From the NCBI RefSeq assembly GCF_000756615.1, contig NZ_CP009288.1:3906001-3970000 (forward strand): a DNA stretch of 64,000 nucleotides, given 5' to 3'. The translations under genes and the position numbers were made by a program. This DNA is from Paenibacillus durus (GTDB lineage Bacteria > Bacillota > Bacilli > Paenibacillales > Paenibacillaceae). Within the stretch, counting starts at the first letter, position 1; every line of letters begins with the position of its first letter. Under the pieces are notes generated by a model. That model worked only from the letters and a program-made list of their open reading frames with translations. It did no database searches and had not been told where the DNA came from. Positions 8,861 through 16,942 of the stretch are shown here, piece after piece.

Positions 8861-9739
8861 CTACTGTTCGGATTTTTGTTTCGCAAGCCACTCCGCCAAA
8901 TGGTTGATATCCTGATCGGTTAACCCCGCGTTAATGGCTGTATCATACATGGGTGGCATCTTATTATTGTAACCTTCTTTAATAATGGTCAAAATGGCTG
9001 CCTTATCGTGAGTATCACCGACACCCCGTAGAGACGGTCCTGCCGCGCCCTTCAGATCAGCAGCGTGGCAGGCCACGCATCCGGCCTTCTGAAAGGCTGC
9101 CATAGCCGGATCATCCTTGTCGACGATAGCGATCTCTTTTGCCTGCGCGGCGCTGCCGGCCGGAAGCCCCTTTGCCCGGTTCTCGGCGGCTTTTTCCTCA
9201 CGCTGCACATCTTCAGGCACCTGGCCGGTAGCCGCCATTTCATGCTTATACTCTGTCCAGGCTGTGTTCGTCAGGTAGATAATCGCCGCGAGCGACAGAA
9301 ACATCAGCGAGGAAGCGATCGGTCTGCGGTAAAATCTGCGTTCTCTTCCTGTATCCAAAAAAGGAGCCAGCAGCAGGGAACCGAAAGCCACGCCCGTAAC
9401 CCCAAGCGTCCCGAGCACGATATAGTCTCCGGAAGCATAGGGAAGCTTCAGATATTGATATAAGAACAGGAAATACCAGTCGGGAACCGGGATAACCGTC
9501 GCGCCGGCGTTGGCGGGAAAGCCAAGCGGCGCGGGCTCCGAAATCGTCAGCACCAGAATGCCTACGAGCACCACGACGCCGACCATCCATTCCTTGAGGA
9601 GAAAGTTCGGGATGAACGCCTCGGATTTCCCGGGGTAAGCTGTATAGTCGGCAGGAGGGATAAAGCCTTCTCCCCGCCTGACGCGGGAATCGCCGACATA
9701 GACTATTTTTTCCTTAGAGTTGTCTTCATGAGCCACCAT
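8861..9739 (-). CDS. qcrC: Menaquinol:cytochrome c reductase, cytochrome b/c subunit
   Basis: A 292-residue fusion of the subunit IV part of cytochrome b (membrane segments at about 50-68, 105-125 and 140-160, with the PDWYFLF motif at the quinol site) and a C-terminal cytochrome c domain. The heme c motif CVACH is near residue 220, and the methionine ligand is likely in NKMPPM. This fusion is typical of the Gram-positive menaquinol:cytochrome c reductase (bc complex). It is the last gene of qcrABC; GAGGAGG precedes the ATG. Confidence 0.96.
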   Translation of the reverse strand: MVAHEDNSKEKIVYVGDSRVRRGEGFIPPADYTAYPGKSEAFIPNFLLKEWMVGVVVLVGILVLTISEPAPLGFPANAGATVIPVPDWYFLFLYQYLKLPYASGDYIVLGTLGVTGVAFGSLLLAPFLDTGRERRFYRRPIASSLMFLSLAAIIYLTNTAWTEYKHEMAATGQVPEDVQREEKAAENRAKGLPAGSAAQAKEIAIVDKDDPAMAAFQKAGCVACHAADLKGAAGPSLRGVGDTHDKAAILTIIKEGYNNKMPPMYDTAINAGLTDQDINHLAEWLAKQKSEQ

Positions 9740-9767
9740 AAGTCCTCCTCTCTTCGGATGCAGCCCG

Positions 9768-10439
9768 TTACAGCGGGCCGGAAATGCCTTGTCTGCGAAT
9801 CATGATGAAATGTCCAACGAGCAGTATAAGCAGCAGCGCCGGCAGGAAGAATACATGGAGAGCAAAGAACCTCGTCAGCGTCTCTGCGCCGACAACGTCG
9901 CCGCCCTGCATCAGCTCCTTGAGCACCGGACCCAATACGGGCGTCGAATTGGCGATCTCCAGTGTGACTTTTGTCGCGAAGTAAGCCTTGTTATCCCACG
10001 GAAGCAAATATCCGGTGAGCCCTAACCCCAACATCACGAAAAAAATAAGCATCCCGACCACCCAGTTCATCTCGCGCGGCGCCTTATACGAACCGGTGAA
10101 GAATACCCGCATCGTATGCAGAAACATCATGACAATAACAAGGCTGGCCCCCCAATGGTGCATACCGCGGACGATTTGCCCGAAAGCGACTTTGGTCTGC
10201 AAGTATTCAACACTGGCGTAAGCGTTGATAATGTCGGGAACGTAGTACATTGTCAGAAACATGCCGGACAGAATTTGAATAACGGTTATGAAAAAGGTCA
10301 ATCCGCCAAAGCAGTATACAAATGCGGAAAAATGATGCGCAGGGTTTACATGCTCAGGAACCTCGTGATCGGCCACATCTCTCCAAATCGGCGTAATATC
10401 CAGACGTTCGTCAATCCAGTTGTAGATATTTTTAAACAT
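9768..10439 (-). CDS. qcrB: Menaquinol:cytochrome c reductase, cytochrome b6 subunit
   Basis: A 223-residue, four-helix cytochrome b of b6 type. The histidines for the two b hemes lie in GMHHWGAS, MMFLHTMRVF and FFALHVFFLP. A cysteine at residue 43 (VYCFGG) matches the residue that covalently binds the extra heme ci in Bacillus and b6f-type cytochromes. It carries electrons across the membrane from menaquinol. It lies between qcrA and qcrC with short gaps; GGAGGCG of the upstream gene end supplies the ribosome binding site. Confidence 0.97.
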   Translation of the reverse strand: MFKNIYNWIDERLDITPIWRDVADHEVPEHVNPAHHFSAFVYCFGGLTFFITVIQILSGMFLTMYYVPDIINAYASVEYLQTKVAFGQIVRGMHHWGASLVIVMMFLHTMRVFFTGSYKAPREMNWVVGMLIFFVMLGLGLTGYLLPWDNKAYFATKVTLEIANSTPVLGPVLKELMQGGDVVGAETLTRFFALHVFFLPALLLILLVGHFIMIRRQGISGPL

Positions 10440-10445
10440 CGGCAG

Positions 10446-11000
10446 TTACGCCTCCTTGGCGGCCTCAGTATTCGGCACGATATCGCCGAGGTATACCCAG
10501 CCATTTTCGATTTTGGTCTTGTACTGATCGAGCGGCTTCGGCGCAACGGCCAAATTCAAGCCCTCTTTGGTGTAACGCGCGCCGTGGCAGGGACAGTGGA
10601 ATTCATCCGGAGTGGCTTTGTTATTATTCCATCCGACCGTACAGCCCAGATGCTTACAGATCGGTGAAAGCGCATAAATTTCTCCCTGTTCGTTTTTACG
10701 GATCCACGCGGTCAGCGTCGCTGTGCTGGCGTACCATCCGTCCTGCTGCTTCAGCTCAAACGTGAATTCCTGGGGCTCATCCGTTATCTTGGATTCTTCC
10801 GCCACCTTGATGAAATCACCCGCGCCTTTCTTATGTAGTATCGGGTCGACGGCGAAACGGATCATGGGCAGAAGGGCGCCCGCTCCCATAAAAGCGGTGG
10901 CTCCTCCGAGCGTATAGGTCAGAAATTGTCTGCGGGACATCTCTTTTCGGCTGGGCGGTTTCAAGTCCGGTTTTTCCGGATGCTCGTCATGGCTGCTCAT
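10446..11000 (-). CDS. qcrA: Menaquinol:cytochrome c reductase, Rieske iron-sulfur subunit
   Basis: A 184-residue Rieske protein. The two cluster-binding boxes are CKHLGC and CPCHGA. The N-terminus carries a twin-arginine signal-anchor, SRRQFLTYTLGG, followed by a membrane segment, as expected for a folded [2Fe-2S] protein exported by Tat. I start at the ATG at 11000, preceded by AAGGGGG; the frame is open to 11063. First gene of qcrABC, directly after the DUF2487 pseudogene. Confidence 0.96.
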   Translation of the reverse strand: MSSHDEHPEKPDLKPPSRKEMSRRQFLTYTLGGATAFMGAGALLPMIRFAVDPILHKKGAGDFIKVAEESKITDEPQEFTFELKQQDGWYASTATLTAWIRKNEQGEIYALSPICKHLGCTVGWNNNKATPDEFHCPCHGARYTKEGLNLAVAPKPLDQYKTKIENGWVYLGDIVPNTEAAKEA

Positions 11001-11067
11001 TTTGCGTTTACCCCCTTTCGGATTTGGGAAAGCGCTCATTATGAATTGTCCATTTTTAGTCACAATT

Positions 11068-11424
11068 TTATTTCATATCTTTTAGCCACATTTCTTGTAT
11101 TTCCTGAATTGCAAGCGCAATCCCCCTAAAGCTATTATCGTCGAAAAACCCTTTGATATCAATCAGTAAATCGCTTTCAAATACATCGGCGGCAGTCAGT
11201 GTTCCCCCGGCATTCAGCACGATGGCATACCTGAAATTACTGGATTTTACATTATGACATATTTCATTTATTATCGCCCAATCCTATCGATGTAATCGCG
11301 CAATCTCTCCACCGCCTGGGGCGGCGATTCCTGTCCTGTCAATCCTGTGAACGGTATGAGAACAAGTATCATAATAATGGCCACTCTCTTCCCAACTGCC
11401 GCTGTTGAAATCGCTGAATTTCAT
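11068..11424 (-). pseudogene. DUF2487 (YpiF-like) pseudogene, frameshifted and internally deleted
   Basis: From an ATG at 11424 with a good GAGGGGGAG site, the frame reads MKFSDFNSGSWEES..YYDTC and then runs into a meaningless stretch. One extra T near 11361 explains this: skipping it restores LIPFTGLTGQESPPQAVERL, which continues to a stop near 11277. A third open stretch, with RYAIVLNAGGTLTAADVFES and ending QEIQEMWLKDMK at 11068, looks like the C-terminal part. Both ends resemble my recollection of DUF2487 proteins (about 150 residues), and ypiF of that family stands at this spot before qcrA in B. subtilis. The middle, perhaps 50-60 codons, is lost. Confidence 0.7.
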
Positions 11425-11473
11425 TCTGGCTCCCCCTCATTTGGAAATTCTGTAAGCGAGAATGTTTTCACAA

Positions 11474-11500
11474 AAAAAGATGCGCCATTAAGCGCACCTC
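11474..11500 (-). terminator. Terminator after the IDEAL-domain gene
   Basis: On the minus strand, AGGTGCGC and GCGCATCT form an 8-base stem with one G-T pair and a six-base loop, followed by a run of T. It lies just behind the stop codon at 11507. Confidence 0.6.
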
Positions 11501-11506
11501 ATGTAT

Positions 11507-11686
11507 TTATGCTAAACTTTTCAGTTCTTCAGTCAGGTTTCGGAATGCTTCCTCGTCGCCGATTGCCAGCGCCGTGTCAATCTCACGGTACAAGATGGCG
11601 CACCGGCGCTTGCGCAGCGCTTCGTCCCACACCATTTCTGCCGCGAGCCCTAACATCACCTCATAGGTTGCCTTCATTTTGTCCAT
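11507..11686 (-). CDS. Small IDEAL-domain protein
   Basis: A 59-residue protein. Its C-terminal half (LYREIDTALAIGDEEAFRNLTEELKSL) matches the IDEAL domain, a short helical module with the pattern I-D-x-A-L...F-x-x-L-x-x-E-L known from the C-termini of YpiB (UPF0302) and ComK-related small proteins. GGAGGTG stands 7 bases before the ATG, so it looks translated, and a terminator follows. In B. subtilis ypiB stands near this position, so this may be a reduced relative, though an independent small IDEAL protein is equally possible. Function unknown. Confidence 0.75.
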   Translation of the reverse strand: MDKMKATYEVMLGLAAEMVWDEALRKRRCAILYREIDTALAIGDEEAFRNLTEELKSLA

Positions 11687-11705
11687 TCGAATACACCTCC
11701 GCTGT

Positions 11706-12071
11706 TTATGTTAATCCGTATACTTTCCCTAACTCCACATATCTGGCAGACGTGCGCGCCATCCGGAGCAGATCCTGGTCCGTCAATTCCCGTACTACCT
11801 TGGCCGGAGATCCGAGGGAAAGGGTGTATGGGGGAATTTTTTTGTTTTCGGTTACAATCGAACCGGCTCCTACTAAAGCATATTCACCAATCTCTGCTCC
11901 GTTCAATACAATAGCGCCCATTCCTATTAATGTTCCTTTGCCTATCCTGCAGCCATGGACAATTGCCCCGTGTCCGACCGATATGTCGTCCTCAATCAGA
12001 AGCGGCAATCCTTCGGCTACATGACCTATGGCCTCCTGGTGAGATACCGGCGTTACACAGCTCCCCCTTGC
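11706..12071 (-). pseudogene. Truncated gamma-carbonic-anhydrase-like (left-handed beta-helix) remnant
   Basis: About 120 codons resemble the C-terminal two thirds of gamma-class carbonic anhydrase or hexapeptide proteins of the YtoA type: LIEDDISVGHGAIVHGC, the hexapeptide turns IGKGTLIGMGAIVLNGAEIG, PAKVVREL and a C-terminal helix. The first 60-70 residues of such proteins are missing. The frame has no ATG and opens right after the TAA at 12072-12074, which is also the stop of the preceding gene in the same frame. A TTG at 12008 is the only start-like codon and has no ribosome binding site. I judge it a 5'-deleted pseudogene. Confidence 0.65.
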
Positions 12072-13166
12072 TTATAGGAGAAACTGCCTGGATTGCACTC
12101 TTTCCATACCCCATGTAGTCATTTTGATTACAGGGCCTGCATCCCCTTCTCCCATTCTGAGCATTCCCAGATGCAACATCATACGCAGAATGCGTTTTTC
12201 CAAAATCGAATCGGCATCGTCGTAATAAAACGGCTTAATGAGCCAGCCCAGCGCATTTTTTAAAGATTTGACTGTCACCCAATCGTAAGCGCTGACACTG
12301 ATCCAATATACGAGTGATGGAAGATTTGGAATTGCGCCTTTATAAAGTCTTAACCAAAAGGAGAAAATCTGCAACAGGGATTCATATTTTGCTTCATCCA
12401 AAACCGCCGCGCCTAAGCTCGTCAGCTTAAGCCTCTGCCCTTCCTCCGCAATCCATCGCCGATGGCGTGCATAATCGTACAGGAGGGCCAGCCTTGGCGG
12501 GTAATGCTCGCAGGCTCTGCCGTAGCCGAACCTCCAGCCTCCTTTGGTCAGAAGCGGTTCGGAAATATGCAGGCCATTCATCAACTGCTGTTGGCATCTT
12601 CTGTACATCGCGCCTTCCAGATTCAATTCCGGCTCGTTCTCCAAAACAAAACGCAGAAGGGTCAGCAAATCGGCGGCGGCTAGTTCGCCTTCCTCCCTGT
12701 ACACGCCCGGTTCCCCGCTTATTTCCAGCCCTTCCTTAATCCTTGCCGCCATCCGGTCACGGAAGCGTTCCTTAAGATCTTTCGGAACTTGAAACAAGTA
12801 CTTGGTATGCTGAGATGCACCGTTAAAGAGCCACCCTCCGTTTTTGAACCGGGTTACCGTCTCGCGATAGCCTCCATTTGTTCCAGGCTGGGTCTCGAAT
12901 GACGACGCTCTCGCTGCGGCAAGCAAATCCTCAAGAGTAAGATAGCTTCTTTCATCAAACAGCAGGGTATTCAGAAACCGCAAATCGTCTTGTGTGCATT
13001 CCCTCAATTGCGCTTCCATAAAGTCTTTGCTTCCAAGCGTTATGAGCAGGGTCTGAATAAGGTCATGCTTGGAATTTTGCTTACATTCGCACCGGTAACG
13101 GCCTGCTATGGCCGTCAGCTGACTCATGTCCGCAAAGCTGAGCATATCCGCCAGATTCATCTTCAT
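12072..13166 (-). CDS. Conserved hypothetical protein, possibly winged-helix containing
   Basis: A 364-residue soluble protein without signal peptide or membrane segment, mostly predicted helical. I do not recognise a family with certainty. The repeated short helical blocks with wing-like turns (for example LRFLNTLLFDERSYLTLEDLLAAA at the N-terminus and RHRRWIAEEGQRLKLTSLGAAVLD in the middle) suggest stacked winged-helix units, as in N-terminal regions of some helicase-associated proteins. It has two possible ATG starts, 13166 and 13160; GAGG is better spaced for the second. The histidine phosphatase gene lies upstream. Its stop codon is followed in frame by the gamma-CA-like remnant. Confidence 0.7.
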   Translation of the reverse strand: MKMNLADMLSFADMSQLTAIAGRYRCECKQNSKHDLIQTLLITLGSKDFMEAQLRECTQDDLRFLNTLLFDERSYLTLEDLLAAARASSFETQPGTNGGYRETVTRFKNGGWLFNGASQHTKYLFQVPKDLKERFRDRMAARIKEGLEISGEPGVYREEGELAAADLLTLLRFVLENEPELNLEGAMYRRCQQQLMNGLHISEPLLTKGGWRFGYGRACEHYPPRLALLYDYARHRRWIAEEGQRLKLTSLGAAVLDEAKYESLLQIFSFWLRLYKGAIPNLPSLVYWISVSAYDWVTVKSLKNALGWLIKPFYYDDADSILEKRILRMMLHLGMLRMGEGDAGPVIKMTTWGMERVQSRQFLL

Positions 13167-13222
13167 CGCCTCGCCGTTTTAATACCATTATGGGATGAAT
13201 GGCTTTTTTTATTCCATTTTTC

Positions 13223-13252
13223 GTAAAAAAAATAACCCGAAGGCGATCGGGT
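13223..13252 (-). terminator. Terminator after the histidine phosphatase gene
   Basis: AACCCGA and TCGGGTT pair in a 7-base stem (13233-13252) with a six-base loop, followed on the minus strand by a long T run. It starts at the stop codon of the phosphatase gene. Confidence 0.75.
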
Positions 13253-13839
13253 TAACGCTGGTTTTGCAGGATATGCCGGGTACAGTTATACAGGAGCGGG
13301 TTCCATTCCTTCTCTTGCTTCTCCAGAATCGTAAGGGAAAGATTGCCAATCCGCTGGGTGTATTTGTCCTTATATAGCGCGATATAGAGCTGGGCGAGAA
13401 ACCCTCCATGCGACACAACGAGCACATTCCGGTCCGGATGCTTCCCGGATAAGTCCTCCATAAAAGCAAGCCCCCGCGCCTGAAGCTGTTCATCCTTCTC
13501 TTGGCCGAATTCCTGCTGATTCCAGTTCTTTCCCCATCTAGCTTCACGCTCAGCGGCTGTAAGCCCCTCTACCTGTCCGTAGGCGCGTTCTCTGATACGC
13601 TCGTCTGCCTCAAGGAGCGGAAGCCCTAGTCTTCCGGCAATAATTCTCCCCGTTTCTTCCGCACGGGAAAGGTTGCTGGTGATGCAGTAGTCCCAGCGGT
13701 ATGGCTCGCGCAGAAGCCGCTCCGCGAGCAGTTCCGCCTGTCTGCGGCCTTCGCCGTTAAGCGGGATATCACTTTGCCCTTGAATCCTGCCGACAGCATT
13801 CCAATCCGTTTGGCCATGGCGTATCAAGCCCATCAACAT
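13252..13839 (-). CDS. Histidine phosphatase family protein (phosphoglycerate mutase-like)
   Basis: A 195-residue member of the branch 1 histidine phosphatase superfamily. The catalytic RHGQT lies at residues 7-11, the first Arg pair is in SNLSRAEET, the acid residue is in RERAYGQVEG, and the second catalytic His is in VVSHGG. Substrates of this size class range from phosphoglycerate to cobalamin and thiamine intermediates; the sequence does not decide. It stands between the hypothetical at 12072 and the anti-sigma gene and has its own terminator. Confidence 0.88.
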   Translation of the reverse strand: MLMGLIRHGQTDWNAVGRIQGQSDIPLNGEGRRQAELLAERLLREPYRWDYCITSNLSRAEETGRIIAGRLGLPLLEADERIRERAYGQVEGLTAAEREARWGKNWNQQEFGQEKDEQLQARGLAFMEDLSGKHPDRNVLVVSHGGFLAQLYIALYKDKYTQRIGNLSLTILEKQEKEWNPLLYNCTRHILQNQR

Positions 13840-13962
13840 AAGTAAACTCCCATCCTTTTCCGTATATTTCTTCTTACTGTAACATGGATGAGCTTAAATG
13901 TCTCCAAGTTTGGACGTTTCTACGCAGCAAAAGAGCCCTCTTGAATATCTAAGAGAGCTCTT

Positions 13963-14556
13963 TCAATGTCTGCGATACCGGTTAAGCCGGGCAAGCGAAA
14001 AGATGGACAAACCTACACCCAGCATCGACAGCAGCATCCAGTATTGCGGATGGGTTGGCCCCATGCTTACGACAAGAGGCTCGATAATCTGGCTGCCTCC
14101 GGAAGTGACCGGATAGACAGACTGCCAGTCGTTTGACGATCCGGCAATCCCGGTCGGCATAATTCCGCTCTGCGCCATAGTGGTGTTACCCGGCGTCTGC
14201 ACCATTGTATAGTAGAGTAAGCTGCATAGGAACACCGCCAAAAAACAGGCGATCCACAAGCTGATCCGCCGCCGGAAGATACTGGGCTTGCCGGCCGACC
14301 TGCCGTCCCCCGGCATCAGCCAGGGGCTTTCCAAATAAATCCGTTCCATCACCCGGGCATTAATGGCCTCGGCGCGTTCCTCGCTCATCTCAGACTTCAT
14401 GTCTTTGATCAGCCGGCTGCTTTCTTCCCACATCTCCCATTCGGCTGCGCAGTAGGAGCATCCCGAGATGTGCTGCAATAGACGAATTCGCTCCGGTTTA
14501 CCGGGAGGAGCATCCCAAAGAAGCGGAATCAGATTCTGCGCTTCTCTGCAGTTCAT
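13963..14556 (-). CDS. Anti-sigma factor with zinc-binding (zf-HC2) N-terminus
   Basis: A 197-residue membrane protein. The N-terminal domain has the zinc-binding anti-sigma pattern with Cys3, His29, Cys33 and Cys36 (HISGCSYC). Hydrophobic segments lie at about 99-118 and near the C-terminus at about 170-190. Such proteins hold an ECF sigma factor at the membrane and release it on a signal. The start overlaps the end of the sigma factor gene by 4 bases (ATGA), which supports a cognate pair. Confidence 0.88.
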   Translation of the reverse strand: MNCREAQNLIPLLWDAPPGKPERIRLLQHISGCSYCAAEWEMWEESSRLIKDMKSEMSEERAEAINARVMERIYLESPWLMPGDGRSAGKPSIFRRRISLWIACFLAVFLCSLLYYTMVQTPGNTTMAQSGIMPTGIAGSSNDWQSVYPVTSGGSQIIEPLVVSMGPTHPQYWMLLSMLGVGLSIFSLARLNRYRRH

Positions 14557-15158
14557 TGGCTTTTCATCCTCTCAAGGTGTTGTTCGTAAGCGGGTTCGTA
14601 AAAATAGGATTCAAGCTGAAGCTTAACGCTGCTTCTCGCACGGAACAGCAGCGATTTGACCGAGCTGACGCTTTGGTCAAGAATAGTTGCGATCTCCTGA
14701 TAATCCATTTGGTCGTACTCCCGCAGAATCAGCGCGGAGCGCTGTTTTTCCGGAAGATTGTTGATGGCCTTACGCACAAGATTCATCCGCTCGTTGCGCA
14801 GTACGGCCTGCTCAGGAGCCACTTCCAGCGGAGCGACCGGCGTATAGCCGCTTTCTTCAAGCGATACATTCCCCCCGCGGTTCTTGCGAAGCTCGCTTAG
14901 TACGGTATTGCGCGCGATGGTGTACAGCCATGTGGAAAAGGACGCATCTACCTCACGAAAGGAATGAAGGCTGCGGAAGGCTTTGTAAAACGTTTCCGAA
15001 CAGAGATCTTCGGCGATAAGCTCCATTTGGGAATTCTTCAACATATGATAGACAAATGCCAGTATTTTGCGTTGATAGCGTCGCATGAGTTCTGAATAAA
15101 GTTCTGTATTTCCTTGCTTGATTTGCTGGATTAACTGGGAATCCGTCATGGTGGGCAT
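14553..15158 (-). CDS. ECF-type RNA polymerase sigma factor
   Basis: A 201-residue extracytoplasmic-function sigma factor. Region 2 is seen in YQRKILAFVYHMLKN and EDLCSETFYKAFRSLHSF, and region 4 in LPEKQRSALILREYDQMDYQ followed by a helix-turn-helix (SVSSVKSLLFRAR). The frame is open upstream to 15380, but the family start and a GAGGAGG site favour the ATG at 15158 (15149 is an alternative). It is coupled to the anti-sigma gene. The closest named group, SigW/SigX/SigV-like, cannot be decided by eye. Confidence 0.9.
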   Translation of the reverse strand: MPTMTDSQLIQQIKQGNTELYSELMRRYQRKILAFVYHMLKNSQMELIAEDLCSETFYKAFRSLHSFREVDASFSTWLYTIARNTVLSELRKNRGGNVSLEESGYTPVAPLEVAPEQAVLRNERMNLVRKAINNLPEKQRSALILREYDQMDYQEIATILDQSVSSVKSLLFRARSSVKLQLESYFYEPAYEQHLERMKSQ

Positions 15159-15289
15159 TGCCTCCTCGCCATAGCGCGTTATATCCCGTTCGTACCCATT
15201 ATTACCGAACAGGACCAAAAAAGTTGCGGTCTTTCTGAAAAAAATCTGATTTTCATACCGGTTTCTATGTATATTCATTAAGGCCAACG

Positions 15290-15321
15290 ATAAACTGCGG
15301 AATTTCGGACATTTGGTTACA
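15290..15321 (-). promoter_or_regulatory. Possible ECF-type promoter of the sigma factor gene
   Basis: On the minus strand TGTAAC (15316-15321) is followed after 16 bases by CGCA (15296-15299). TGTAAC or TGAAAC with a CG-rich -10 is typical of SigX/SigW-like promoters (TGtAAC, 16-17 bases, CGTC or CGTA). This would allow autoregulation, a usual feature of ECF genes. The -10 match is imperfect. Confidence 0.3.
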
Positions 15322-15535
15322 GTTGGTAACTCTATAAAAATACTTTTCCTATTGTACCACAATTCGGTTTCCAATGACATTAATAGACTTATGCCGCAAA
15401 TCCTTATTTACCTTTACGAGCTTCCGCTTCGACAGGGAGGCCATTCAGCCTTTCTTCTGTATTCTAGATTTATCGGCTGTATCCAGGCAGTTGTGAAGCA
15501 TTACGAATACCACACAAAAACTTTTCTTGAAAGCG

Positions 15536-15564
15536 TTGACAAAATGTAAACGGATACATATAAT
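15536..15564 (+). promoter_or_regulatory. Consensus sigma-A promoter of the predicted sRNA
   Basis: TTGACA at 15536-15541 and TATAAT at 15559-15564, both perfect, with a 17-base spacer. It points into an intergenic region with no plus-strand gene; only a short terminated transcript follows. Confidence 0.8.
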
Positions 15565-15570
15565 AAAAGT

Positions 15571-15657
15571 ACAGTATGGTTTCTCTCCACTCCTATCCAA
15601 AACTGTTCAGTTCCAATACAGTGAACTGTGGCCGCTTTCTGAAAGCGGTCTTTTTTT
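15571..15657 (+). ncRNA. Predicted standalone small RNA of about 87 nt
   Basis: A consensus promoter is followed within 90 bases by a strong terminator (stem GGCCGCTTT at 15630-15638 and AAAGCGGTC at 15642-15650, then seven T). The transcript has a pyrimidine-rich 5' part with CTCTCCACTCCTATCC, complementary in part to Shine-Dalgarno sequences, and a small hairpin (CAGTTC at 15608-15613 with GAACTG at 15623-15628). An ATG occurs at the very start without ribosome binding site and its frame runs through the terminator, so coding is unlikely. Both neighbouring genes are on the other strand, so it is not their leader. I do not recognise a known RNA family. Confidence 0.6.
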
Positions 15658-15765
15658 GCCCTTTTCTATATAGCGCTGGCTTAACAGCTGAGCCCTGTAT
15701 CTGCGGCATCGGTTCTCGATAGCCGTTGCAAGCAGGACGTCATCTTTTTCAGGTTGATTTCACTC

Positions 15766-15789
15766 AAAAAAGCCGGGCGCTGGCCCGGC
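15766..15789 (-). terminator. Terminator at the end of the aro-trp-hisC-tyrA operon
   Basis: GCCGGGC at 15772-15778 and GCCCGGC at 15783-15789 pair around a 4-base loop, followed on the minus strand by six T. It lies 14 bases beyond the tyrA stop codon. Confidence 0.85.
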
Positions 15790-15802
15790 CTTGCTTTAAA
15801 CG

Positions 15803-16897
15803 TTATACGTACACTGTGTAGTCATGCCGCTGCAGCAGCACTTTGGCGCGTTCCATATCGCTCTCCTGGCGGAAAGACAGGCGCATAATACCCGGAACGT
15901 CCTCCCGGCTTTCAATAATCTGCACATTGCTCAGGTTGATGCCCTGATCGCCCAGTTCCGTTGCGATTCGTCCAATGATGCCGGGATGATCGGGAACGTC
16001 GATATGCAGATCGAACAGCGGGGTAATCATGCCCTTGCGCCGGTCAGGGAGCTTGCTGCGGAAACCGCCCGCTTCCTGGAACGCTTTCTCGATCCCTTCT
16101 CCGTCTTCGTTCTCCAGCAATTGCACGAAAGCAGAAATCTCTTCGTTCCAGTCCTTCAGCAGCTCCAGCATAACCGAGCGGTTATTCAGCAAAATATCCC
16201 GCCAAATAACGGGCTCGCTCGACGCAATCCGTGTAATATCACGGAATCCTCCCGCAGCCAGCGTGCTGTACAGCGAATCGGCAGAGTCGTACCCGTGAAC
16301 CTGATTCACAAGCGCCACGGCGATTATATGGGGTAAATGGCTGATTGCTCCGACAATCTCATCATGCCGCTGGGGCTCCAGCCGGACGATCTGCGCTCTC
16401 GTATGTACCAGCAGCGTCTTAAGGGCCTCATATGCCTCTTCCGGGATATCCGGGGGCGGAGTAAGCACATAATAGGCATTCTCGAAGAGCAGCGAAGAAG
16501 CTGCCTCCACACCGGAGCGTTCCGAGCCAGCCATCGGATGACCGCCGATAAAATAGACGTCATGCAGGTCAATCGAAGCCGCGCAGGCGGCAATGCTCGC
16601 TTTGGTGCTGCCCACATCCGTAATAATGCAGCCCTTCTTAAGCGGCAGCTTGCTCAGCCTGAGCATATAATCTTCCAGCATCCCAACCGGGACGCACAAA
16701 AAAATAAAATCCGCGTCCAGCGCCGCCTCTTCAAAAGACAGCGTCGCGCTGTCGACTACGCCTCTGCTTACATATTTGGCAGCCGATTCCGGGCGATGGG
16801 CATGTCCCACCACATTTAGCCCTTCTCTGCCCTTAAAGCAGAGAGCCAGGGAACCGCCGATCAACCCGACGCCGAATATTGCAATCTTAGTCGTCAT
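15803..16897 (-). CDS. tyrA: Prephenate dehydrogenase with ACT domain
   Basis: A 364-residue NAD-dependent enzyme converting prephenate to 4-hydroxyphenylpyruvate in tyrosine synthesis. The Rossmann motif FGVGLIGGSLA lies at the N-terminus, GGHPMAGSE in the catalytic core, and the C-terminal 75 residues form an ACT domain (DLHIDVPDHPGIIGRIATEL), the usual site for tyrosine feedback. I use the ATG at 16897; a TTG at 16909 is possible. It follows hisC closely, as in the B. subtilis supraoperon; aroE, next in B. subtilis, is absent here. Confidence 0.95.
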   Translation of the reverse strand: MTTKIAIFGVGLIGGSLALCFKGREGLNVVGHAHRPESAAKYVSRGVVDSATLSFEEAALDADFIFLCVPVGMLEDYMLRLSKLPLKKGCIITDVGSTKASIAACAASIDLHDVYFIGGHPMAGSERSGVEAASSLLFENAYYVLTPPPDIPEEAYEALKTLLVHTRAQIVRLEPQRHDEIVGAISHLPHIIAVALVNQVHGYDSADSLYSTLAAGGFRDITRIASSEPVIWRDILLNNRSVMLELLKDWNEEISAFVQLLENEDGEGIEKAFQEAGGFRSKLPDRRKGMITPLFDLHIDVPDHPGIIGRIATELGDQGINLSNVQIIESREDVPGIMRLSFRQESDMERAKVLLQRHDYTVYV

Positions 16898-16942
16898 GTC
16901 TTTAAACAACTCGCCTTCTGTAATTTCCTTGCGCTGTCCGTG

